Part shown: positions 14,103 to 24,088 of the stretch, in pieces
Numbering within the stretch: position 1 is the first letter of the stretch
How the letters are laid out: the number at the start of each line of letters is the position of its first letter
DNA from: Coriaria nepalensis
Lineage: Eukaryota; Streptophyta; Magnoliopsida; Cucurbitales; Coriariaceae
Direction of reading: 5' to 3'
DNA: 64,000 nt
Assembly: GCA_027186245.1 (NCBI GenBank)
Contig: CP114482.1
Location: 997,001-1,061,000, forward strand
Translations under genes and position numbers: made by a program
The notes under the pieces: generated by a model
Told to the model about the DNA's origin: nothing
Database searches by the model: none
What the model saw: the letters and a program-made list of their open reading frames with translations, nothing else

Positions 14103-14332
14103 ATGGATTCGGTATCTACGGGCTTAGATGCCTTTGATGTTATAGAAGAACTTAAGCTGTTAATTTCTTATTGAATGGATGAGAAAACGTCACATCTAAA
14201 GTGATGGGATCCATATCAACATGACAATACTCAAACTAAACGAACGTAATTACTTCTTTCTTATTCATTCGATGAAAAATTAATGGCCTATATTTTTTAG
14301 TACGCACCTAAGCCCGTAGGCATTGAATCCAT
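14103..14332. mobile_element. Candidate MITE, 230 bp with 29-bp terminal inverted repeats
   Basis: The first 29 bases (14103-14131) match the reverse complement of the last 29 (14304-14332) at 24 positions; the shared core is CTACGGGCTTAG. There is no coding capacity inside. Size and structure fit a non-autonomous DNA transposon. I see no clear target-site duplication, so the superfamily is open. Confidence 0.55.
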
Positions 14333-15178
14333 GCTCTCAATTAATCCACATGGTTAGGAGCAGGCTAGAATTTCTCGTGAATGATGAGGAAGAATCTTTC
14401 TAGTGTCAAGTTAGCGTCAATCAACGATTTAGTTTCCTATCTTGGACCAACATTAGCTTTTAGATTATATTGTTTTCATTACTTGATTACGGCAGGTGTT
14501 TGGTCATTTTTAAGGGAAATTTTGGTCTTAATATTAATGAGCTTGTGATTACTGACTAAGCTTAAGATGTTTTAAATTTATGGATCATAAATTTTTTTAA
14601 TTATTTATTTATTTTTTTAAATGATGGGTCGAAATTAATTTATTTTGAATATATATATATATATATATATATAATAAATCAAATTTTATTATAATTATGA
14701 ATATTTGAAAATCCAAAATAAATTAGAATTTTTATATGAACCTGAAGGCCTTATACCTAATGTTAGGTTAAGAAATAACAAGCAAACTATAGCTGGTTCT
14801 TCTATATTGAACCAATCACTTTGTTGGGTGACGACAATAATTGTTTTCGACATTTTCAGTAACTTCCTTGTTTGCATAGGAGCGTAATTTGCCTCACTTA
14901 AAGCTTGTGAATTGTATCTGGACAGCCAGTTCAACTCATGATCGCGATGTTACAGTACTTTTTCCAGGCCGGGAAAACTGATTTCATTACATGAATGAAT
15001 GTATGAAGTAAAAGTTGGCCAGCTACTTGTTAATTAGATGAGTTATGAACTATCTAGATTCTATGGTGTTGCTTAAAGTGGTAAGAGATATTAGGTGTCA
15101 CGCATATGTTAGTAGTTTTGTCTGTGACTCTGTTCTATTACACTACCTAACTATACATTACTTAACTATATGACATGG

Positions 15179-15186
15179 TATAAATA
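15179..15186 (+). promoter_or_regulatory. TATA box of the MIF gene
   Basis: TATAAATA lies 116 bp upstream of the MIF ATG, in a good position for a short leader. No other promoter element was assigned. Confidence 0.55.
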
Positions 15187-15301
15187 CACGTTGATTTGGA
15201 GTTAGGGTTATAAAATCCATCACCCACCTAAAAAGCACTCCTTTCCCCTTCTCTTTCTCTTCTCTAGTTTTGGTTTCTCTTTGGGAAATCCATGTGGTAA
15301 G

Positions 15302-15586
15302 ATGAGGAAGCGTCAGGTTGTGGTAAGAAGAGAGAAGCCAGCTTCAAGGAACAATAACATTAATAGTTCAACTCGTGAAGTGATTGTAAGTTACGGAGAG
15401 TGTCAGAAGAACCACGCCGCTGCTGTCGGTGGCTATGCTGTCGATGGCTGCCGGGAGTTCATGGCCAGCAATGGAGATGCTTCCCTCACTTGTGTCGCTT
15501 GTGGTTGCCATAGAAGCTTCCATAGAAGGCAAGCCGAGGCTACTCATGAAGATCAAGTAGGCAGCGATTCCTCAAACCCAACTTAG
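15302..15586 (+). CDS. MIF2: Mini zinc finger protein (MIF), ZF-HD dimerisation domain only
   Basis: This is a single-exon gene of 94 residues. The ATG at 15302 gives the conserved MIF start [11 protein letters not shown]; the frame upstream has no in-frame ATG. Residues 35-80 are the ZF-HD zinc finger: [25 protein letters not shown] and [13 protein letters not shown], with the Cys/His ligands intact. The homeodomain of full ZHD proteins is absent. Known MIFs form heterodimers with ZHD factors, block their DNA binding or nuclear entry and so act as microprotein inhibitors in hormone signalling and floral meristem termination. MIF1, MIF2 and MIF3 are very alike, so the number is a best guess. 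A ZHD gene lies 7.5 kb downstream in opposite orientation. Confidence 0.93.
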   Translation: MRKRQVVVRREKPASRNNNINSSTREVIVSYGECQKNHAAAVGGYAVDGCREFMASNGDASLTCVACGCHRSFHRRQAEATHEDQVGSDSSNPT

Positions 15587-16370
15587 ACTATAATCATTCC
15601 ATCTTGTTGTTTAATTGCTTTCCTAAAAATTGGGTTTCAGATTCATGTCGTGTTTGGTTTTGGAGTTGATGATCATGCAGTACTTGATTACGTCACGTAA
15701 GTAGCTCGTTAGTGCCTAGTAGTAGTACTGTATCGAGTTGGATCATGTTCTACGAAAACTTAATATCGCAATCGGATCATGTCCGTGATTTGAATAATCT
15801 ACAATTACTTCATTAATAAACCATGTTTACATGGGCAAGACAAAAGAATCCTTCGACAAATCGACACCTAATTAATATTAATCATTATTAAAACATGCGC
15901 AAAGTGATCGCAATATATTTTTTTTATGATCGGCTCTCTTTGCTTTATACATCTATATAAGCACTTCAACTCGTTGGTTGAAATATTTATGAGGTAAATC
16001 GTGTTTATAGCTAATCGATTATATGTAATATTGTGACTATATATGATGACGAACTTAGTTAAAAATGTGATTAACGCTTAACTAAGACAATATTCTTCAA
16101 CCACTATGATAATTAGCATAGTTAATGGTGTATCATTAGCAAATTATATAGTATATAATAAAGTTAAGCTTTGACATAAAATTACGCTACACGTATATTT
16201 TCAAATTCATACTGAATGTCATATGATAATTTTACCATCAAATTTCTTAAAATACTTTAACTCATATTTTACAATAATTTCCTAAAATATCATTATATCA
16301 TAATAAATTTAGTATTTTAATTAAATTTTATCATAATCTTATTTGATAAGATTACAATTTATAAAGGAAT

Positions 16371-17112
16371 TTGAATTTAGAAGTCCAAGATAGGTACAAA
16401 ATATTACAATAATAAAAAATAATTATGAAATAATTATTTATGTTAATTTTTTTTCTTAATCTTATCACAATTTTATATGTATAATAAACCTCCCAAAGTT
16501 TATATTTATTATAATGAACTCTCTAAGGTTTGTATAGCTATAATCAATACACTAATATAATTTTATTAGAATAAATTTTTATAGTTATCTTTTCATCCAT
16601 TTTAACGGATTTATCCATATGGTATTTATGTGGCAAGTATTTAAAACTTTTTAAACTCCAAAATTTATATTTTCTTCCTATTTTTTTCTTCAATTTAACC
16701 CCAACTCCATTGATGGAGCTCGCTACGGTCGCCAATGACTAAAGCTCGCTCCAAGATTTGAAGCTCAAGCTCCAGCCCCCATGATTGTGGAGCTCGCTCT
16801 AATGGATTTGGGGTTAAATTAGGGGAGTAAAATATAAATTTTAGAGTTATAAATATAAAAGATGATGAATTAGGGGTTTAAAAAATTGAAAATGTAGGAC
16901 ACGTGAAAAAATCTGTTAAAATAGATAAAAAGATAACCGTGTAAGGTTCATTATATTTTTCCCTTTTTGTTTCGATAATCACTATAATATGATATTTTTG
17001 TTTGATAAAAATATAATCTTATGTACATATATTTAAATTTGAAAATTCATGATTGGTACAAAATATTATGTTAATGAAAAAATAGAAATAATTATTTAGG
17101 TTAATTTTTTTC
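16371..17112. repeat. 85-bp imperfect direct repeats on either side of the foldback element
   Basis: Bases about 16371-16455 and 17032-17112 share GGTACAAAATATTA, AATAATTATTTA and TTAATTTTTTT in the same order. They are too long and diverged to be a target-site duplication. They look like an older local duplication with the foldback element between the copies. Confidence 0.5.
16511..16954. mobile_element. Candidate foldback / MITE element, about 445 bp
   Basis: Left-arm text such as GTTATCTTTTCATCCATTTT (from 16584) recurs inverted on the right (ending 16937) as GTTATCTTTTTATCTATTTT. The outer ends ATAATGAAC and the inner CAATTTAACCCCAA.TCCATT...GAGCTC also pair. The arms span most of the element and leave a GC-richer centre (about 16710-16800) with repeated AGCTC. 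There is no open frame for a transposase. Confidence 0.5.
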
Positions 17113-20100
17113 ATCTCACTATTAGCCTTCGTCTCTCTCATATATACTTTGAGTTTATATCTCTCCCATATTTTAACTTTGCATCTTTTCATATAATCTT
17201 TATACTTCTAATACTATTATTTTTTAATATGGTGAAAAGTTAAAGTTATAACTAAGTCAGTAATCTTTATGATTAAAATAAAGATTGACAAATTTTGAAT
17301 ATTCTTAACCGAAAAAAAAAAAATAAAAGTTTATTAATCTTGATATGGTTCTATTTGATAATAATCTGACTCTACTATTTAATTTAACTATTTAAAAAGT
17401 TTATTTGATTTCTCTTTAATTTTCTTAAATTTTTTTTTTAATATTTATAGAGATATGTTAGATAGTTAGTTAGACTAAATAAAAGAAATTAAAGTTAAAT
17501 GCACATTATGCATGTCCAATATTCATCAACCCATATCAAATTATTATATATATAAATAATCATATTATTTAAAAAATTATTTTAATAATTTGATAAATAA
17601 ATAATACATAATTTATTAATAAATAAGATAATACATCAAAGCGCGAATAATTCTATATACAAATATTTCATTATAATATTGTCCCTTAGGTCTTCTGATA
17701 CAATATTATAATTCTAGCTAAAACTCTTTTAGAGTGGCAATACGGCATATTACAAACGGTTTCATTAAAAAAAAAAAAAAATAAAAAAAAAAAAATATAT
17801 ATATATATATATATAACTAGAAAAATAAAAAGAATAAAAAATGTGGCCAATGAGTTGGGCCGGCCCGTGGACCTGTTAGGATACATGCTGAGTTGGGTAA
17901 GCCTGTGGGCCCAATATTAAAGCCCAGCTCGAGCTAATCTAGAGCCCAGCTCGGACCAGTCTGGGCCGACTTATATTATCAGCTGTATTTCTTCCTAGGT
18001 GACGAGGAGGTAACAGTTGAAAGAATTCAAGTTTGACTTCGTCGAAGAAGATCAAATCCCTACACAACATTTAGGCATTTACTTTTCATTTTGAAAAGTA
18101 TTAATTGTAAAGGTTTGGGCCGTTCCGTAGCTTCCTTGTATTGGGCTTTCTCCCATTCTATTGCCCTTTAGACTTTTAAATGGGCCTACGGTACGCTAAA
18201 ACGAAGATTGTTATGTTAAAGAAGGAGTAGCAACCACGTGACACGACACCATCTCTACTCTGTCTTATATTATTAGTAGGGGATGATTACAATTTTATAA
18301 GAAGACATAAGTAGAGCTGAGGAGACGTTTCTGATGAGAGATGTGAAAGACGATTCTAAGAACCATTGTTGAAATCACGAGACATAGTATTAAGTCATGA
18401 GCAAATCTTTTCAATATCATGTACAACCTTTTTCTCCTTCCCTTCTTTTGTTTCTCCTTTCTTTTTCCTTGGAGGACTTAAAGTTAAGATTCGACCCACA
18501 CCTGCATTTCTGAGTGTTGTTGGCTAAGGATGATATGTTTCAAAAGGGGTAGTCACTTTAGATGAACGATGATAATAAACTAAAGTTGTATGTACGTAAG
18601 ATTGCACTTCGGACGGGGTCCGGACGGTTTTAGTCCGCGACTAGGCTATAACCTAATATCTTGCGAGCCGAATGAAGCCTTGTTAACACTCTTTAACCTA
18701 TAGGTCTTGCCGTGAAATTCGACATTGCTCATATATACAACTTAACATGTGAGATGTATAATTTTTCATTGAATGTTAAAGATCAAATTATGGATACAAG
18801 AGTCTAATTAAAAAAAAAAAAAAAAAAGACTCTCTTTCTCTTATCATATTCATACCATTCAAAATTCCCAATTTGGGTAAGACAATGAGCCAACTTTTTC
18901 TTCTCTTTTCACATGGACACAACATGGTTCTAGATATATTCGACAGTCTTAACATATAGCTTTCGCCCTGCCATCAACCAAACCTACAAACTTAGCAATC
19001 TCATTTCCATCACATATAATAAGTTATCAGGTTAAGTTATCGATCAAGTTATTAGTAAATAAGTCAATATCATGTATATATATCAAACAAAACAAAATCT
19101 AATAAGTTCGATTCAAAATCAATTAGTAACAAACGAACAGGTTATATAAGTTATATATTACCGATTGATTTTAGACGATATTGTATAAGAATAACATAGA
19201 TTTTAAAAAGTTAGATATAATCTCATTAAGATTTCAAATTCTCTGAATATAAAAGGAAAAGTAAGTTAAAGTTAGATATAAAATAAAAGGTTGGACGGTG
19301 TTCCATTTTGTGGAAGAGATCAAGTTGCTACAAGGCACAGGCTATTAGCAGGAGAATATTGAAGAAAGAGATTGGTAAGAGGATCATATATGACCTCAAG
19401 ATATAGACTTGGACCACCGCATGATAATTGCACTATAAATTTATTATATAATGATAATAGTAATTGTAGTGGTCCTACATTTGACCTTCATTTTTTTTTT
19501 CTGTCCCTTCCATGCATATTTATAATTTTCACTACCTTTCGGTTTTAACTTTGAGTCGGTAGTGATAATATTGTACTTATCATCAAGTCTTAAGTTGTCA
19601 ACATGTATAATTTGCACTTAAATGTTCTAATATAATAAATTTAAATTTTAGAAATTTAATATATAAAAAAGATGAGTTATTAGACTCACTGTAAATCCGG
19701 TTTCAAATTGGAAACCGAAATTTCTACCTCAAACACTATGTTTGATTGTTGAATCGAGAACATGTAGTTAAGGAATTTGGTTGGCCTAATTGGGTTGTTG
19801 GAGGTTTCTTAAGAAGTTTCCATGATTAGCAATTAAGAAACCCCATGTTGTTGTTTAAGGTTAAAGATAATTTCAAATAATCCCTACAATGCTAGTAGTA
19901 TGGTTCGATTAGATTCATTTACGAGATTTGTAATCAAAGGTGAAAAGTTTAAAAATAGATAAATCTTTGAATTTAGGGTAAGGTTCATCAAAATATTTTT
20001 TCAATTTTTTAGAAAATTTGATAGGTAATTCTCACATTTTGAGCTTATTCTGTTCATATTTGTTTCTAATAGACTTTTTGAGTTATTCTATAAGTGGAAG

Positions 20101-20186
20101 AAAGTAGAAAGATAAAAATCCAAAAATCTGTAAAATCAAATTAGAGGTAGGGAAATTAGGAAAGGGAAACAAAATCAAAATTTTTT

Positions 20187-20232
20187 CCAATTTCTTAATA
20201 TTTTAAGCGATATATATATATCGAGAAATTGG
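20187..20232. repeat. Short inverted repeat (hairpin)
   Basis: CCAATTTCT is separated from its complement AGAAATTGG by a self-complementary TA stretch (CGATATATATATCG). The same AAATT/ATATCG vocabulary recurs in the hairpins after the tandem array, so these may be parts of one repeat family. Confidence 0.45.
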
Positions 20233-20934
20233 AAACAAAAAAATGGAATCAAATTATTTCTTGATTTTCCAATATTTTAAGTTAAGATAAACATCGAAAA
20301 ATTAGATAAACAAATGATTACTGTTTTGTTTTCCGATTTCCTATTATCTAACAAAACTTAAGACATTAAGAAATCAAATAAATTGGACAGTATATTTCAA
20401 GGGTGATCTCTAAACCCGATTATTCTATATAGTCTCAAAATTATACTAATTTCATTTATGTTTCTCCTTCTATTGAGATGATATTTTTTTTCAAAGCCAT
20501 ATACTTTGATGGTGAGTGGAATGAGAAAGAAAATTCATTTTATTAGCATGCAAATAACACTGAAGAAACAACTCAAGTTTCAATTGAATTTAACATCACA
20601 TAATCAGTTGTTGGAAGTCGAGACTTCGAAAACTAAGAGACTCACATATCACAAATTATAAATCCAACTCAATTCAATAACAATATCCTATACTAAATGA
20701 TTTTTGTTGGTCGTTGCAATTTTGTTGAATGAATGGTTGTACTTAATGATTTTGGTTTTTTGGTATTTGTTCATTTGAGTTCATTTGATTTTGGTTTTGG
20801 TTTAGGCTTTAGATTTAATATGAAAAGTTTAAGTTTCAGCCTTTAAGATGAAAGGTCTAAACTTTTGGAGTTTAAGATGAAAGATTCAACTTTTACATGA
20901 CTAAAAGTTTGAGATGAAATGGTTTGATAGAAAG

Positions 20935-21528
20935 GTGTAAACATTTAAGTATTAGAGTTTTATAGAAATGTTGGACTTTTATGTTCTTTTGTGAGAGATT
21001 TAACTTTTTATTTTTAAATATAATATTTGGACATTAGGTAATGATAAAAAAATCCAAGCTTATAGTGAAGTAATGAAAAGTTCAATTTTTATGATTCTAA
21101 GTGTAACCTTTAGATATTAGGGCTTTATCGAAAAGTTCGATTTTTGTATTCTTTTATGAGAGATTCAACCTTTTTATTTCTAAATATAATTAATATTTAG
21201 ATATTAGATAATGATAAAAATATCTAAACTTATGTAAAGTAATGAAATGTTCAACATTTGTGATTATATGTGTAACATTTAGGTATTATAATTTTGTAGA
21301 AAAGGTGGATCTTTATGTTTTTCTGTGTGAAATCCAACATTTTTTGTTCCAAACTTAATGTTTATACATTGATTAATGATAGAAAGATTAAAATTTAACG
21401 TGAAATAATGAAATATTCAACCTTTGTGGTTATATGTGTAACATTTAGGTATTAGAGTTTCGCAAAAATGTTAGATATTTATATTATTTTGTGTGAGATC
21501 TAATATTTTTATTTCAAATATAATACTT
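20935..21528. repeat. Satellite-like tandem array, about 3.6 units of about 167 bp
   Basis: Units begin at about 20935, 21101, 21270 and 21436, each opening with GTGTAA(A/C)C and TTTA..TATTA. Each also contains GAGA.TTAAC or a variant, TAATGATA.AAA in the first three, and a closing GTGA.GTAATGAAA. The periods are 166, 169 and 166 bp. Units are diverged, so the array is old. More degenerate versions may begin near 20820. Unit length and AT content resemble plant satellite monomers, but the array is very short. Confidence 0.65.
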
Positions 21529-21540
21529 TTTTTGAATCGA

Positions 21541-21646
21541 TTTCCCGATGTCTTTAAGACTTAAGATATCGGGAAATGATGTAAAAGAAACATAAATTTT
21601 TTTAACGTAATTTCTTGATATCTGAAATTTTGAAAGATATCAAAAA
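21541..21646. repeat. Two consecutive hairpins following the tandem array
   Basis: The first pairs TTTCCCGATGTCTTTAAG (21541-21558) with CTTAAGATATCGGGAAA (21560-21576). The second pairs TTTCTTGATATCT (21611-21623) with AAGATATCAAAAAA (21633-21646). Their similarity to each other suggests repeated foldback modules. Confidence 0.5.
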
Positions 21647-22188
21647 ATCCTGTAAACAGAAATAAAATTGTTAAGAGTTTATTTATAAACAGAATAATAC
21701 CCAAATCACAATAGTTATAAACATATACAATAACCTAACTAATCGGACAATCATAAGAGACATTCGGTATAAATAGTTTCAATAACCCAATTATCAAACT
21801 TCATAATCATTACAAAATAAAGTCTATGTTCTAGATCCAAAGTGTACATTACAAATGAAAAACACTATCAACACCTAACAACAATTTAAACAAAATACCA
21901 ATCAATTCATTTTACCCAAACGAATCAAACATCAGCATCTTAAGAAACATCACACAAACTCTTAAGTATTGGCTTTGTTCTTTAAATTCCAACACTTGAT
22001 TTGGCAATTTGCGTTATTGATGAATTAAGGTTGCTTAAATATCACGTTTCGGTAGCAGCTAGGTCGTACTAAGTAACTCAACCAATTTTATGCAAAGCAA
22101 TAATAGGAAGAAAAAAGATGAGATGGGTGATGTTTTAATCCAACGGTCAGAAATGGGCAACGTATAATACAAGTTATTTATTAGAAAA

Positions 22189-22190
<2 letters not shown>

Positions 22191-22242
<52 letters not shown>
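22191..22242. repeat. AAT microsatellite, about 17 units
   Basis: An uninterrupted ATA/AAT run of about 52 bp, likely polymorphic in length. Confidence 0.9.
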
Positions 22243-22243
<1 letters not shown>

Positions 22244-22727
22244 GGTGATGACATGAGATGGTACAACTTTCGAATTGGAGTGGTCGAATCAACGGTATGG
22301 TCCATGTGAAGTGGTTGGGGACACTGCCACCAAAATTGCTTAATCAAAACATAAAGCCCCCAAAAAAAATTGTGATATTTTTCTTTATTACATTTATGGT
22401 CTTTCTAAAATACCAAAATAGACTTTTTAATTTTGAAAAATACTAATTTCAGATCAAAATTTTAATTAATTTATTTAAGTATATAGCATTTACTTTAGGA
22501 AAAGACCCCATGCATGCATTAAAAACTATTGTAGTTAAAAAAATAAAGTTATAGTAAAATCAGGGGCACATTTCATAAATAAGATAAAATACTGTGGGTC
22601 TTTTTAGGATATAAGAGATTCATTATGCCCCATTTTAGTAGTGTGATATAATTTATTAAACCTGAAGACAGCAATTAATTTTTGTTGCAGAATAGACCTG
22701 ACTAGATCACGAGGGTAATTCATAAAA

Positions 22728-22731
22728 AAAA

Positions 22732-22762
<31 letters not shown>

Positions 22763-22764
22763 AT
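22728..22764. repeat. AAAT microsatellite, about 9 units
   Basis: A near-perfect AAAT run of about 37 bp, 300 bp beyond the 3' end of the ZHD gene. Confidence 0.9.
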
Positions 22765-23071
22765 TGAAAACATTGAAACGACACCGTTCAATCATGATAC
22801 ACCAAATTATTGCTTTCTAAAATAAGGTTAAGGTTGTTCGATATTATAATCCAAATTCCTTTATAAACTAATTTTTAAACTCCATTTTATTAAATTAATA
22901 CTTTTAATTAAAGACTACGTAAAGCTAATGAACTTTCAGCTTCATTCATCATTTCATGATTAATCTCATTAATTAATTACTTAAGACAAAAATTAAAAAA
23001 AAAGAACAAGCACAGAAATTTAACTACTACTGTTAATAACTAATTAAACTACCTTAGCTAAGCTATAATCA

Positions 23072-24088
23072 CTAAGAAGAACCGCCATTAACGCCGGCAT
23101 GTTCATTGTCTTCATCTCTACCCATATGGTCATTGTCATCTTCATGATCATCATCTTCTTCCTCATCATCATTCTGAACTCTGTTATCATGTCCAATGAT
23201 CTCCTCATGAGCCCTAGCACCGCCATTGATATTAATATCACTGTTACTGTCATTAATATTAATCGCCTTCCTTCCCAACGAGTTCTTATTATTATGCAAC
23301 CACACCTTGAGCACTCCTCTATCGATTCCGATTTCGTTACAGAAATCCTGAATCAGCTCATCGTCTCTTCTCTGCATCTTCCAGCCGACTCTCTCTGCTA
23401 AATGGTACATCTTGAGCTTCTGTTCTTGACTGAACTTAGTCCTGAATCTCTTCCTTGAATGAGTTGTAGAGTTTTCTTGGGGACCGGATAAACCGGAGGA
23501 GAGAGCTAAGAGCATGTGGGGAGCTGAGGGGTAGTAAGAGGAGGAGATCGGCGGCGGAGAGGAGTTTGGGCTCCGGTTGGCGAGTGGAATTAGCCGCGAA
23601 GGTGCTGGTGGAGCAAGTGGGTGGTGGCGGTGGTGGGGTTGGTATTCGATTAAGTGGGTGGTGGCAGCGGCGGCGGTGGGGGAGATGGGTTCTTCTGGAT
23701 CTTTGCGATGAAAGTTACGGTGGCAGCCACAGGCGGCACATTTTAGCGAGGTAGGATCGGCTGACGTAGAGGTGGGAGATGGCATGAATTCTCCACAGCC
23801 GTCGAGCGCGTGGGTTCCTAAGGTGGCGGCGTGGTTTTTGAGGCATTCTTTGTAGGTGACGACGGTTAGAAGGCGGTTATGGTGGTCGGGAAGGCCACTG
23901 AAGTGTTGGTTGAGCGGATGGTGGTGGAGTTTGAGGATGCCGTTGGTGGAGTTTAGTGGCTTGGCTGCGGCGGAGGTGTGCAGTCGCGTGGGTGTTCCGC
24001 CGCTATCGGGTTCGGGCGATTTTGAGGTAGCGCTTGTTGTGTTTGTAGTGGTTACTATTGGAGTTAAGTCCATGGTTTGCATCATCAT
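23072..24088 (-). CDS. Zinc-finger homeodomain transcription factor (ZHD8/9-like)
   Basis: This is a single-exon gene of 338 residues. The ATG at 24088 begins a Met cluster; MDLTPI at 24073 is an alternative start. Residues 77-129 are the ZF-HD dimerisation finger (VTYKECLKNHAATLGTHALDGC, then CAACGCHRNFHRK). A His/Pro/Ser-rich linker follows. Residues 211-274 are the ZHD homeodomain (RKRFRTKFSQEQK, LAERVGWKMQRRDD, and recognition helix VLKVWLHNNKNSLGRK). The tail is Asn-rich and then strongly acidic (about 300-325), a possible activation region. Family members bind ATTA-core sites as dimers in the nucleus and are inhibited by MIF proteins; a MIF gene faces this one across the spacer. The ZHD8/ZHD9 assignment is from overall likeness and synteny. 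Confidence 0.93.
   Translation of the reverse strand: MMMQTMDLTPIVTTTNTTSATSKSPEPDSGGTPTRLHTSAAAKPLNSTNGILKLHHHPLNQHFSGLPDHHNRLLTVVTYKECLKNHAATLGTHALDGCGEFMPSPTSTSADPTSLKCAACGCHRNFHRKDPEEPISPTAAAATTHLIEYQPHHRHHPLAPPAPSRLIPLANRSPNSSPPPISSSYYPSAPHMLLALSSGLSGPQENSTTHSRKRFRTKFSQEQKLKMYHLAERVGWKMQRRDDELIQDFCNEIGIDRGVLKVWLHNNKNSLGRKAININDSNSDININGGARAHEEIIGHDNRVQNDDEEEDDDHEDDNDHMGRDEDNEHAGVNGGSS

Larger units (their letters stand above)
13212..15301. other. Spacer between MYB and MIF genes
   Basis: The MYB 3' UTR is followed by a TA/GA microsatellite near 13399-13427, a 44-bp direct repeat pair, a small TIR element (14103-14332) and TA runs at about 13990-14011 and 14649-14673. The MIF promoter closes the stretch. 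No other coding potential was seen. Confidence 0.55.
15587..23071. other. AT-rich, repeat-rich 7.5-kb spacer between MIF and ZHD genes
   Basis: Both genes point into this stretch. It contains a foldback element (16511-16954) between copies of an 85-bp direct repeat, homopolymer and TA runs (about 17765-17812 and 18809-18827), hairpins (20187-20232, 21541-21646), an array of about 167-bp units (20935-21528), an AAT microsatellite and an AAAT microsatellite. No protein-coding gene or RNA gene was recognised; open frames are short and composition-driven. Confidence 0.6.

Noticed and set aside
17686..17886. Open frame with a poly-Phe stretch on the minus strand
   Set aside because: It is a translation of a poly-A/TA simple repeat, not a protein.
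18600..18720. GC-richer stretch considered as a tRNA or snoRNA
   Set aside because: I could not find a cloverleaf, A/B boxes or C/D boxes in good spacing.
22059..22292. Tyr-repeat open frame on the minus strand
   Set aside because: It is produced by the AAT microsatellite.
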